Assembly: GCA_030549335.1 (NCBI GenBank) | Contig: CM060196.1 | Span: 73,740,139-73,804,138 of the forward strand | From: Pontederia crassipes | Taxonomy: Eukaryota; Streptophyta; Magnoliopsida; Commelinales; Pontederiaceae | Reading direction: 5' to 3' | DNA length: 64,000 bases | Shown: in pieces, positions 62,501 through 64,000 of the stretch | Layout: every line of letters starts with the position of its first letter | Numbering within the stretch: the first letter of the stretch is position 1 | The notes under the pieces: generated by a model | The model's database searches: none | What the model saw: the letters and a program-made list of their open reading frames with translations, nothing else | Told to the model about the DNA's origin: nothing | Program-made: the position numbers and the translations under genes

Positions 62501-63804
62501 TCTCCAAATATCTCATCAAAAACAAAATGTCCTTATGTTACTCCAATCCATGGTTGCATTGCTCATACCCAACCATACTTATCCGGCCATAGTGCAAACA
62601 GCAGGTGAGATTGGTCCAACTATCACCTTTGCTTAAAAGACCTTAAATTTAAATAGAGCAAAGGAAAAAAGGACACTACATTACTGATCAATAACACATG
62701 AAGATCAGCGCGACTACCTAAGCAATATCCATTTTCTTTTTTTTTTAGGAGAAGCAATATCCATTTTCTTTTTTTTTTAGGAGAAGCAATATCCATTTTC
62801 TTTTGATTGAAGGGGTAAGCAATATCCATTTTCAAGGGCTTAATAAACCATGGTCATTTCGTAAAGCCAACATAAATATTCGAAGTGTCCTAAACTTGTA
62901 ATATCAAATTTCCATGAATTTCTATGAAATCTTTAACTATATAATATTTCCACACATCGAGGTCTTGCAGCATAAAAGTGAATTTCTTTAGAAAGCATAA
63001 GTAGAAAACTTCTATATTGATATTTGTAAGTTCATAATTCCATACCATTTGTCACCTTTATAAAGTTAATTAATGCAATTGATAAACCATTTTTTATTGA
63101 AGGAGCATACAATTCAATTTAAAGAACACAAACATACTTTTTTGAGGGTTTAGGGTTTAGGGTTTGGGTTGATACTTTAAACGATAAATCATATAACATG
63201 ACCTCCTTTTTAGTGTTGGTCAGTCGATCATTAATAAGAAATGATGATCTGATTTCAAAGTCTCTTTCAGGAAAATGTTTGCAATTACTTGTGGCCTTTA
63301 CTTCTTGCAACAAAAAGTGAGAATTGTACATCAAATGCTTAACAAAGTTGAAAACAACATTGTTGTCATACCTGAATTGTACTTGGCTCAAGAAGAGCAA
63401 TATAGTAGGAGGTTGCCTCATGTGTACATAATTATAATAATACACCATGAGATGGCTAATGACCTCAAGTAACTCTGACACTTTATCTTTCGAAAGGAAA
63501 AAGGACATCTTCCAATGTGCATAAAAACCAGTGAGTATGACATTACCATCAAAAACCCTTAGCCTTTTTTTTAACACACAAACACAGATATGCTATTATC
63601 CTTTTATACTTTGCTTTAAATATAGTGGAGTTGTGTGGACCAGCATATGACTTTGATACCCACAAGCTTGTTTGCGACTAATTCAATGGAGACAACTACT
63701 TATAGACCTATAGTTATGCATACAATGAAGATATAAATAAACACCTACGTTAAATTCTTACCTCAACAAGAAGAGCTACCTTGTCAGCTTCAGCAAACTC
63801 TAAC
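2333..63804 (-). CDS. XPO4: Exportin-4, 3' 27 exons (N-terminus outside window)
   Basis: Exportin-4 is a large HEAT-repeat karyopherin that carries cargo out of the nucleus with Ran-GTP. eIF5A and Smad3 are known animal cargoes; in Arabidopsis it has been linked to TOPLESS-family corepressors (from memory). Joining 63762-63804, 61432-61503, 61244-61339, 60779-61024, 60507-60690, 53284-53395, 53123-53209, 52889-53024, 52664-52751, 52456-52518, 52193-52302, 47494-47598, 36651-36797, 19924-20154, 15922-15993, 14321-14392, 14170-14234, 13998-14100, 13798-13929, 13580-13723, 11196-11303, 11067-11117, 10803-10880, 10612-10725, 4224-4417, 3985-4054 and 2333-2521 gives 3,112 nt, all phases compatible, all GT-AG, and no stop before the TGA. 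Family hallmarks include [71 protein letters not shown] and [18 protein letters not shown]. Plant XPO4 is about 1,160 residues, so only the extreme N-terminus is missing. The gene looks functional although its introns hold over 40 kb of transposons. Confidence 0.95.
2522..3984. other. XPO4: XPO4 intron, 1.46 kb
   Basis: Intron between the last two coding exons. It is AT-rich unique-looking sequence with a T run near 3530. I recognise no transposon or RNA gene in it. Confidence 0.7.
3985..4054 (-). CDS. XPO4: XPO4 exon 26 of 27 seen
   Basis: One base plus 23 codons: [20 protein letters not shown] and then SYQ. A 169-bp intron separates it from exon 25. Confidence 0.95.
4224..4417 (-). CDS. 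XPO4: XPO4 exon 25 of 27 seen
   Basis: 64 codons plus two bases. Carries [20 protein letters not shown] and ends [13 protein letters not shown]. The trailing AG joins A of the next exon (Arg). Confidence 0.95.
5544..6397 (-). mobile_element. Solo-LTR-like insertion, 854 bp, CATG target duplication
   Basis: Bounded on plus by TGTCACGCCC and AGTGACA, with 4-bp CATG on both sides (5540-5543, 6398-6401). On the minus strand a TATAAAAG box lies at 5785-5792 and the element ends AAGGGCGTGACA, like the element at 34970-36219. GC-rich. It contains three near-perfect hairpins built on CCTA/TAGG words. No coding capacity is seen. A solo LTR is the best reading, although a 4-bp duplication is unusual for a plant LTR element. 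Confidence 0.6.
5785..5792 (-). promoter_or_regulatory. TATA box of LTR-like insertion
   Basis: TATAAAAG on the minus strand inside the 854-bp LTR-like element, placed as a U3 promoter would be. Confidence 0.5.
6985..7357 (+). pseudogene. ndhF: Nuclear plastid DNA: fragment of plastid ndhF
   Basis: ndhF encodes the membrane NDH-F subunit of the plastid NDH complex. On plus, words such as [10 protein letters not shown], then [20 protein letters not shown], then [14 protein letters not shown] match the transmembrane core of plastid ndhF. The piece carries a frameshift near 7115 and several substitutions. It stops abruptly at GTTTGTTCCTATTTG, after which GC-rich L1 sequence resumes. It sits exactly between two parts of one antisense L1. 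This is a transferred plastid fragment, not a gene. Confidence 0.9.
8867..9670 (-). mobile_element. 5'-truncated L1, antisense, with ~39-bp target duplication
   Basis: The 3' end on the left carries the GGATGA...CCATCC stem remnant and a T-rich lead. The body matches the zinc-binding and 3' UTR part of the other L1s here (for example ATGGTGAACAATGTGCTCAA). Direct repeats of about 39-41 bp at 8828-8866 and 9671-9711, differing by small indels, flank it. Confidence 0.8.
9712..10611. other. Intron sequence without recognised gene
   Basis: Part of the 6.2 kb XPO4 intron. The stretch 10150-10290 is rich in GATC words and resembles 51490-51640, hinting at an unclassified MITE. Nothing else recognised. 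Confidence 0.5.
10612..10725 (-). CDS. XPO4: XPO4 exon 24 of 27 seen
   Basis: 38 codons, phase 0: [20 protein letters not shown] is followed by [18 protein letters not shown]. It lines up with the animal XPO4 segment before the SLELG helix. Confidence 0.95.
10803..10880 (-). CDS. XPO4: XPO4 exon 23 of 27 seen
   Basis: 26 codons, phase 0: [20 protein letters not shown] and then PKLCRD. The acceptor is TATGCAG and the donor GTAAGA. Confidence 0.95.
11067..11117 (-). CDS. XPO4: XPO4 exon 22 of 27 seen
   Basis: A 51-nt exon, [17 protein letters not shown], phase 0. This is a serine-rich linker found in plant XPO4 between the KDL and the VTPLISL blocks. Confidence 0.93.
11196..11303 (-). CDS. 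XPO4: XPO4 exon 21 of 27 seen
   Basis: 36 codons, phase 0. [20 protein letters not shown] is the conserved core; ends ICSKDL. Confidence 0.95.
11700..12480 (-). mobile_element. Degenerate L1 remnant, antisense
   Basis: Contains GTATGACTAACATGGTTGTT, a decayed form of the L1 3' stem-loop. A repeated phrase about TGTCCCCATTGAATA...TTGTTTGG appears at 11808 and 12025 and suggests two overlapping remnants. No ORF survives. Confidence 0.5.
12612..13102. mobile_element. Mutator-like MITE, 491 bp, long inverted repeats
   Basis: Two arms of about 200 bp are inverted copies: GGGTTATTTTC at the left, and GGAAATAACC at the right. The arms share words such as ACTTACCTT.CGACATCCCTA. A 10-bp direct repeat TTTTATTTAA (12602-12611, 13103-13112) flanks it, in the range of Mutator-type duplications. 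No transposase. It lies in the XPO4 intron between exons 20 and 21. Confidence 0.85.
13103..13579. other. Intron sequence, nothing recognised
   Basis: AT-rich remainder of the 2.3 kb XPO4 intron. Confidence 0.6.
13580..13723 (-). CDS. XPO4: XPO4 exon 20 of 27 seen
   Basis: 48 codons, phase 0. Carries [19 protein letters not shown] and ends [12 protein letters not shown]. The donor AAG|GTAATG is chosen over an earlier GTAAGG because it retains the conserved Gly-Lys. Confidence 0.93.
13798..13929 (-). CDS. XPO4: XPO4 exon 19 of 27 seen
   Basis: 44 codons, phase 0. [20 protein letters not shown] and FLEVYKNQ are family hallmarks. Confidence 0.95.
13998..14100 (-). CDS. XPO4: XPO4 exon 18 of 27 seen
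   Basis: One base plus 34 codons: [18 protein letters not shown] is followed by [16 protein letters not shown]. Confidence 0.95.
14170..14234 (-). CDS. XPO4: XPO4 exon 17 of 27 seen
   Basis: 21 codons plus two bases: [18 protein letters not shown] and then ASN. The trailing CA joins A of the next exon (Gln). Confidence 0.93.
14321..14392 (-). CDS. XPO4: XPO4 exon 16 of 27 seen
   Basis: 24 codons, phase 0: [18 protein letters not shown] and then IIPHLQ. The acceptor is TTCTGCAG and the donor GTGAGG. Confidence 0.93.
14393..15921. other. XPO4: XPO4 intron, 1.5 kb, nothing recognised
   Basis: The plus-strand ORF at 15271-15615 has no family features and no splice context. I treat it as chance. 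Confidence 0.6.
15922..15993 (-). CDS. XPO4: XPO4 exon 15 of 27 seen
   Basis: 24 codons, phase 0: [18 protein letters not shown] and then AHLVAF. The acceptor is TATGCAG and the donor GTAAGG. Confidence 0.93.
16990..17526. mobile_element. Non-autonomous hAT element, 537 bp
   Basis: Terminal inverted repeats TAGGGTGTTCA and TGAACACCCCTA. A perfect 8-bp target duplication ATCACCAA (16982-16989, 17527-17534), as hAT transposases make. Subterminal arrays of CGGGTCGGGT words surround an AT-rich core (17180-17390). Removing it and one duplication restores the L1 frame ...[12 protein letters not shown]. Confidence 0.93.
18566..18985 (+). repeat. Tandem duplication inside the L1, ~216 bp period
   Basis: The segment from GCAGGTACTGACTCGGATTG to the ATCATGGGGCCC phrase occurs twice in direct order (from about 18570 and from about 18787) with a few differences. 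Confidence 0.8.
19924..20154 (-). CDS. XPO4: XPO4 exon 14 of 27 seen
   Basis: 77 codons, phase 0. Starts [18 protein letters not shown] and includes [19 protein letters not shown]. The acceptor is CTCTTCAG and the donor GTATTA. Confidence 0.95.
20420..20500 (-). mobile_element. Very short L1 3'-end insertion
   Basis: A T-run followed by AAAGGATGACTCC...GGCAGTCATCC, the L1 3' stem-loop, with almost no other L1 sequence. Confidence 0.5.
20800..20877 (-). mobile_element. Very short L1 3'-end insertion
   Basis: A T-run, then GAGAAGGCAAAGGATGACTA and TATGGTTGTCATTC, i.e. the L1 3' stem-loop alone. Confidence 0.5.
20878..21346. mobile_element. MITE, 469 bp, ~42-bp inverted ends
   Basis: The left end GAATATTAGTACGTTACCAC and the reverse complement of the right end, GAATTTTAGTGTGCTACCAC, continue alike through GTGGTAGCAC. 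Each arm itself forms a small TACCACAC/GTGGTA hairpin. No transposase. The target duplication is not clear, so the superfamily is undecided. Confidence 0.65.
21350..21385. repeat. (CA)n/(TA)n microsatellite
   Basis: A short run of CA then TA units, at the 3' edge of the antisense L1. Confidence 0.9.
21386..22951 (-). mobile_element. L1-type LINE, antisense, 3' half
   Basis: Minus-strand frames give [20 protein letters not shown] near 22900, a decayed catalytic box about 22760, the [20 protein letters not shown] block near 22380 and [17 protein letters not shown] near 21620. Its 5' half is displaced by a second L1 that starts at 22952. Confidence 0.75.
22952..25349 (-). mobile_element. Second antisense L1, nested
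   Basis: The 3' end at 22952 has a T-run and the perfect stem GGATGACCACC/GTTGTGGTTGTCATCC. Upstream (rightwards) lie the [12 protein letters not shown] block (23450), [20 protein letters not shown] (24000) and RT-finger sequence to about 24600. Beyond 24650 is linker/endonuclease-side sequence. Truncated at 25349 by the TRIM-like LTR. Frameshifted. Confidence 0.72.
25589..25784 (-). mobile_element. RTE-type short 3' module (copy 1)
   Basis: On minus it runs from AAACTCCGCCTATG through GGTCCCAAGCCCGG to CTAGTGGGATAAGGCTTTG and TTG repeats. The last ~60 bp match the 3' end of the RTE LINEs at 47230-47310; the first ~130 bp do not occur in those copies. Confidence 0.85.
27014..27111 (-). pseudogene. 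NAD-dependent malic enzyme exon fragment (captured)
   Basis: Reads [20 protein letters not shown] and then [12 protein letters not shown], ending in a clean donor TTG|GTATGT. This is the NAD-binding part of the mitochondrial NAD-malic enzyme large subunit, which decarboxylates malate to pyruvate. The frame is open to the element's 5' end. A single exon cannot make enzyme. It lies in XPO4 intron 13/14 in the same strand sense as XPO4, so could in principle be exonised. Confidence 0.85.
27259..28094. other. TRIM internal remnant and unclassified insertion
   Basis: 27259-27450 matches the internal region of the TRIM at 57047-57240. From about 27455 to 28090 a different sequence intervenes, including the tandem repeat at 27781-28001, before TRIM-like TTCTTTGTGCTTTGCTACAAGG resumes at about 28097. 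Confidence 0.5.
27781..28001. repeat. 51-bp tandem repeat, about 4 units
   Basis: Units from AATAAACTAAAAAGGAAATA to CAGCATTAGGACTCCTAA. The last two are nearly identical (start 27902 and 27953) and the earlier ones diverge. Confidence 0.85.
28160..28597 (+). repeat. Gypsy 5' LTR
   Basis: Nearly identical to 32251-32677 over TGACACGATTTTGGCTATCG to GATCCTGGTGCTACGCCA. TATAAAAG at 28409-28416. Confidence 0.85.
28409..28416 (+). promoter_or_regulatory. TATA box of gypsy LTR
   Basis: TATAAAAG, repeated at 32489-32496 in the other LTR. Confidence 0.6.
28797..29878 (-). mobile_element. Ty1/copia fragment, antisense: 5' LTR plus gag
   Basis: The LTR at 29640-29878 has perfect TGTTGAGA/TCTCAACA ends. 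A primer site GTGTCAGAGC on minus follows it at 29628-29637. The gag reads [12 protein letters not shown] (about 29390), [20 protein letters not shown] and [20 protein letters not shown], then a Gly-Arg-rich stretch. No protease or later domains. Inserted in the gag of the gypsy element. Confidence 0.82.
29405..29445 (+). repeat. G-rich tract
   Basis: Repeated GGGGTGGGGGT words ending in ten Gs, within the copia gag linker region. Capable of forming a G-quadruplex. Confidence 0.8.
32251..32677 (+). repeat. Gypsy LTR shared by two internal regions
   Basis: Serves as the 3' LTR of the first body. It is followed at once by a second, different gypsy body, starting with a decayed primer-site-like ACCACAGCA. 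Confidence 0.75.
35135..35310 (+). repeat. 33-bp and 15-bp tandem repeats
   Basis: Three to four units built on GGCGGTTATGGCGG..AGGTAGTTACC, then four units of GGTGGCAGTTACA. Confidence 0.85.
35826..35833 (+). promoter_or_regulatory. TATA box of LTR-like insertion
   Basis: TATAAATA in GC-balanced surroundings, about 390 bp before the element's right end; consistent with U3/R. Confidence 0.5.
36651..36797 (-). CDS. XPO4: XPO4 exon 13 of 27 seen
   Basis: 49 codons, phase 0. Starts [12 protein letters not shown] (internal, not a start) and ends [13 protein letters not shown]. The acceptor CCGTGAG has a weak pyrimidine tract, and a 27-bp L1 scrap sits 36 bp upstream of it. Isolated between introns of 16.5 and 10.7 kb. 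Confidence 0.9.
36834..36860 (+). mobile_element. 27-bp L1 3'-end insertion with 15-bp target duplication
   Basis: TGGTTGTCATCCTTCCTTCT, the very 3' end of the local L1 family, lies between two perfect copies of AACTAAGAACCCAGG (36819-36833, 36861-36875). It sits 36 bp upstream of XPO4 exon 13. Confidence 0.75.
38390..38705 (+). repeat. L1 segment repeated at 41530-41815
   Basis: Shares GAGGGTTCTGGACAG, TCCATGGCTGGCGG, and CAGCTGACAGGTGACCTCTC with 41530-41815 in the same order and orientation, with roughly 80% similarity judged by eye. Confidence 0.8.
39263..39444 (-). mobile_element. RTE-type short 3' module (copy 2)
   Basis: Same module as at 25589-25784, from AAACTCCGCCTATATTTTAT to the TTG-repeat tail on minus. 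Slightly shorter by internal gaps. Confidence 0.85.
39706..39910 (-). pseudogene. PUS7/TruD-like pseudouridine synthase exon 2
   Basis: [20 protein letters not shown], a Lys/Arg-rich insert, then [19 protein letters not shown], ending at donor AAG|GTACGC. It joins exon 1 in phase over an unspliced 81-bp intron. The frame is intact but the catalytic core is absent. Confidence 0.78.
39992..40222 (-). pseudogene. PUS7/TruD-like pseudouridine synthase exon 1 fragment
   Basis: Open from the insertion edge: [19 protein letters not shown], then [35 protein letters not shown], ending at donor TTG|GTCATA. No ATG is present, so the copy begins inside the exon. Acidic N-terminal leader of the plant multisubstrate pseudouridine synthase (U modification of tRNA and mRNA). 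Confidence 0.75.
40400..40407 (+). promoter_or_regulatory. TATA box of long LTR
   Basis: TATAAATA preceded by GCACCC, in the expected U3 position. Confidence 0.55.
45080..47281 (+). CDS. RTE-clade LINE reverse transcriptase, intact ORF
   Basis: 733 codons. About the first 200 residues are the Lys/Glu-rich linker ([20 protein letters not shown]). The reverse transcriptase follows: [14 protein letters not shown] (about 260-273), [20 protein letters not shown] (about 315), [15 protein letters not shown] (about 352), [20 protein letters not shown] (about 385), [19 protein letters not shown] (about 440) and the catalytic [13 protein letters not shown] (about 475). The C-terminal tail ends [10 protein letters not shown]. 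The apurinic endonuclease domain of RTE elements is missing, so the element is 5'-truncated; the first ~15 residues may be flanking sequence. Confidence 0.92.
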   Translation: MRVGLQVTSFREFHHRQLILLDMQIKCIKPKSRTVFDQKIKWWQLKGEKRETFRSKLLEESVWELEGDASIMWKNVAKKVEMVAKAILGESKGFGQRDKETWWWNEEVQEKVRNKKNCFKAIHLDNSSDNWEKYRLAKREAKKAVSDARAKAYEGFYKELGTKAGEQRIYKIARNKEKESRDLDQVRCIKNEVGKVLVTEGDIKNRWEEYFYKLFNDGCEGSRCDLEDLTVSECELNRSFYRRIRISEVSEALKKMENGKAVGPDGIPIEVWKCLGEKGVLWLCKLFNEILRSKKMPDDWRLSTLVPIYKNKGDIQNCANYRGIKLMSHTMKLWEKVIEHRLRMETSISERQFGFMPGRSTTEAIYLLRGMMEKYRSRRRDLHMAFIDLEKAYDRVPRDVLWKALQKKRVNVAYIKVIQDMYDGALTRVRTPGGETNEFPIGIGLHQGSALSPYLFNLVIDAITESITEEVPKCMLFADDIVLLADSREEINTKLEIWRNTLESKGFRLSRNKTEYMHSNFTNKQLRNDLKVRLGEDIIPQVTKFKYLGSIVRQDGEIDDDVNHRIQAGWCKWRKATGVLCDRKVPNKVKGKFYRTAIRPVVLYGSECWAMKGQHERKVGVAEMRMLRWMCGHTRLDKIRNDHIRERVGVAPISEKMVENRLRWFGHVQRRPLDAPVRRVDQIIWSPIKRGRGRPRRTLGELIEQDLLVNNIPKGLVTNRAEWRRMIHVADPT
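45085..47311 (+). mobile_element. RTE LINE copy 1, 5'-truncated, (TTG)n tail
   Basis: Body of the intact RT ORF followed by CTAGTGGGATAAGGCTTTG and TTG repeats at 47294-47311. The lack of stops suggests a recent insertion. Confidence 0.88.
47312..48354. other. XPO4 exon 12 flanks and AT-rich intron
   Basis: Apart from XPO4 exon 12 (47494-47598) I recognise nothing here. Confidence 0.6.
47494..47598 (-). CDS. XPO4: XPO4 exon 12 of 27 seen
   Basis: 35 codons, phase 0. Carries [20 protein letters not shown] and ends GETML. The acceptor GTCAACAG is chosen because it keeps phase 0 with the previous exon; the open frame continues upstream but would break phase. Confidence 0.9.
48372..48575 (+). 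pseudogene. Captured host exon, gene unidentified
   Basis: Open in one frame across its 204 nt: [60 protein letters not shown] and LIVNSR, closing at donor AAG|GTACGA. Composition and a clean donor argue for a real coding exon. I do not recognise the protein family. The frame continues into the intron to a stop at about 48643. Confidence 0.6.
48714..48898 (+). mobile_element. RTE-type short 3' module (copy 3)
   Basis: AAACTCCGCCTATGTTTTAT through GGTCCCAAGCCCGG and CTAGTGGGATAAGGCTTTG to (TTG)n(TCG)n. Confidence 0.87.
48905..51070 (+). mobile_element. RTE LINE copy 2, 5'-truncated, with stops
   Basis: Collinear with copy 1 from TTCTTGATATGCAAAT to the TTG tail, and very similar by eye. Disabled by a stop near 49112 (GAA to TAA), one near 49558, one near 50305 and a 2-bp deletion near 50470. 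The catalytic [13 protein letters not shown] is still present. It lies head-to-tail behind copy 1. Confidence 0.9.
51071..52192. other. Intron sequence, unclassified
   Basis: AT-rich. 51490-51640 is rich in GATC words and small palindromes such as GATCGCGATC, possibly a MITE related to 10150-10290. Otherwise nothing recognised. Confidence 0.5.
52193..52302 (-). CDS. XPO4: XPO4 exon 11 of 27 seen
   Basis: Two bases plus 36 codons. [16 protein letters not shown] is the best-conserved block of the family. Ends FVLLSQ at donor GTATTC. Confidence 0.95.
52456..52518 (-). CDS. XPO4: XPO4 exon 10 of 27 seen
   Basis: 63 nt encoding [20 protein letters not shown], a highly conserved acidic XPO4 motif. 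It begins with two bases of a codon and ends with one. Confidence 0.95.
52664..52751 (-). CDS. XPO4: XPO4 exon 9 of 27 seen
   Basis: 29 codons plus one base. Carries [20 protein letters not shown] and ends IVETHLK. The trailing G plus CT gives Ala in the next exon. Confidence 0.92.
52889..53024 (-). CDS. XPO4: XPO4 exon 8 of 27 seen
   Basis: One leading base and 45 codons. Starts [16 protein letters not shown] and ends [13 protein letters not shown]. The acceptor is ATTTCAG and the donor GTAACT. Confidence 0.92.
53123..53209 (-). CDS. XPO4: XPO4 exon 7 of 27 seen
   Basis: Encodes [17 protein letters not shown] and ends DNLLRYA, with one base before and two after. The trailing AG joins G of the next exon (Arg). 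Confidence 0.92.
53284..53395 (-). CDS. XPO4: XPO4 exon 6 of 27 seen
   Basis: Two leading bases, 36 codons and two trailing bases. Carries [20 protein letters not shown] and ends ACRRSE. The acceptor GACATAG is inferred from phase. Confidence 0.9.
53510..54150 (-). mobile_element. Decayed L1 3' fragments, antisense
   Basis: 53513-53560 shows AAAGAATGACTAAA and TTTAGTCATT, an L1 3' stem. At 53829 TCTTTTGAGTGAGGAAACGATGACTA starts a second fragment. Its 53990-54100 part matches other L1 3' regions (CATGTACAATGTTCTCAACA). Confidence 0.5.
54151..55850. other. AT-rich intron, nothing certain
   Basis: Homopolymer T runs near 54250 and 54600, and an L1-tail-like GATGACTACC...GTAGTCATCC stem at about 55210-55236. 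No gene recognised. Confidence 0.5.
56712..57648 (-). mobile_element. Intact TRIM-like retrotransposon, 937 bp
   Basis: LTRs of 335 bp (56712-57046) and 340 bp (57309-57648) with TGATAC...TTATCA ends. The internal region is only 262 bp, without coding capacity. It holds a perfect primer-binding site TGGTATCAGAGC on minus at about 57294-57305. A perfect 5-bp target duplication GATGG (56707-56711, 57649-57653). A TATAAATA box on minus at 56915-56922. Length and structure fit terminal-repeat retrotransposons in miniature. Confidence 0.93.
58704..58728 (+). repeat. G25 homopolymer in L1 reverse transcriptase
   Basis: An uninterrupted run of Gs where sister L1s read a short GGGG in the LQRGVRQG motif. 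Confidence 0.95.
60507..60690 (-). CDS. XPO4: XPO4 exon 5 of 27 seen
   Basis: 61 codons plus one base. Starts [20 protein letters not shown] and ends SLAGDVFPS. The trailing G joins AT of the next exon to make Asp, which fixes both junctions across the 7.1 kb L1-filled intron. Confidence 0.95.
60779..61024 (-). CDS. XPO4: XPO4 exon 4 of 27 seen
   Basis: 82 codons, phase 0. Starts [19 protein letters not shown] and includes [14 protein letters not shown], a strongly conserved XPO4 helix block. The acceptor is CTGGCAG and the donor GTAAGC. Confidence 0.95.
61244..61339 (-). CDS. XPO4: XPO4 exon 3 of 27 seen
   Basis: 32 codons, phase 0. Carries [17 protein letters not shown] and ends SNYLK, a typical plant XPO4 segment just before the EFYCWA block. 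Confidence 0.9.
61432..61503 (-). CDS. XPO4: XPO4 exon 2 of 27 seen
   Basis: 24 codons, phase 0 at both ends. It carries [17 protein letters not shown] and ends FLESL. The acceptor is TTTACAG and the donor GTATCT. Confidence 0.9.
62277..62454. repeat. 89-bp perfect-looking tandem duplication
   Basis: Two copies starting CAGATAACCTAATTTTAAGA at 62277 and 62366, differing at about one base. Confidence 0.93.
62721..62834. repeat. 32-bp tandem repeat, 4 units
   Basis: Units starting AGCAATATCCATTTTC at 62721, 62753, 62785 and 62818. The first two are identical; the last two diverge at their ends. Confidence 0.92.
63146..63168 (+). repeat. Interstitial telomere-like repeat
   Basis: Three consecutive GGGTTTA-type units (GGGTTTAGGGTTTAGGGTTT) in an intron. 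Confidence 0.85.
63762..63804 (-). CDS. XPO4: XPO4 exon 1 of 27 seen
   Basis: Encodes [14 protein letters not shown] after one leading base that completes a codon from an upstream exon (probably Trp, TG|G). The acceptor is ATATAG and the donor GTAAGA. The upstream exon is not visible between here and 64000. Confidence 0.85.
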
Positions 63805-64000
63805 CTATATCAAAATTAAGAATCATGCATCAGCTCTACTCAAAACATAGTTGAGGTAGTACAAAAAAAAATGAGTTCAGGATACATGTGATACAGGAGT
63901 TCTGAGGATCTAGTCACATGTGCATTAAAAAGTATTCATCTAAGGAACTTTGTAGAAGTCAACACACCTCTCAAAAAATAGAAAGAAAGAAAGAAATCAA

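Larger units (their letters stand above)
61504..63761. other. XPO4: XPO4 intron, 2.3 kb
   Basis: Contains an antisense L1 scrap at 61990-62110 (a FPVMSNGI phrase as in the L1 near 43845), two tandem repeats (62277-62454, 62721-62834) and a telomere-like tract at 63146. No exon found. Confidence 0.6.

Overview
The window looks like nuclear DNA of a flowering plant, probably a monocot outside the grasses. That lineage call rests only on the general style of the repeats. It is AT-rich and holds one host gene spread across almost its whole length. Around the small exons lie layers of nested retrotransposons. There are no bacterial-style operons, no CRISPR array, and I recognised no rRNA or tRNA gene.

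Host gene. The minus strand carries the last 27 coding exons of exportin-4 (XPO4), from 63804 down to a TGA at 2333-2335. All introns are GT-AG, all exon phases join, and the joined frame gives about 1,036 residues with no internal stop. The first exons, roughly the first 120-130 residues with the importin-beta-like N-terminus, lie beyond 64000. Short introns (69-220 bp) separate exons within clusters at 2.3-4.4, 10.6-14.4, 52.2-53.4 and 60.5-61.5 kb. Giant introns (up to 16.5 kb, 20155-36650) separate the clusters and hold nearly all the mobile DNA.

Mobile DNA, left to right. 5.1-8.5 kb: an antisense L1-type LINE, interrupted by an LTR-like insertion (5544-6397) and by a plastid ndhF fragment (about 6985-7357). 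8.9-9.7 kb: a truncated L1 with a very long target duplication. 12.6-13.1 kb: a Mutator-like MITE. 16.5-19.8 kb: an L1 split by a hAT-type MITE. 20.9-21.3 kb: another MITE. 21.4-25.3 kb: two nested antisense L1s. 25.3-28.1 kb: a broken TRIM-like element carrying a chimeric retrocopy. 28.2-36.5 kb: two Ty3/gypsy bodies sharing a central LTR, one with an antisense copia piece and the other with an LTR-like insertion (34970-36219). 37.2-44.9 kb: an L1 with a 2.6 kb LTR inside it. 45.1-51.1 kb: two RTE-clade LINEs, the first with an intact 733-codon reverse transcriptase ORF. 55.9-60.4 kb: an L1 with an intact TRIM in it.

The most interesting pattern is a set of three independent insertions (25589-27111, 39263-40222, 48372-48898). 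Each starts inside an open exon of a different host gene: NAD-malic enzyme, a PUS7/TruD-type pseudouridine synthase, and one I could not identify. Each runs through a good splice donor into intron sequence and ends in the same roughly 185-bp module with an RTE-type 3' end and a (TTG)n tail. Each is bounded by its own target-site duplication. I infer that unspliced host pre-mRNAs reading into this module were captured by RTE machinery, which is a retrotransposon route for moving exons.
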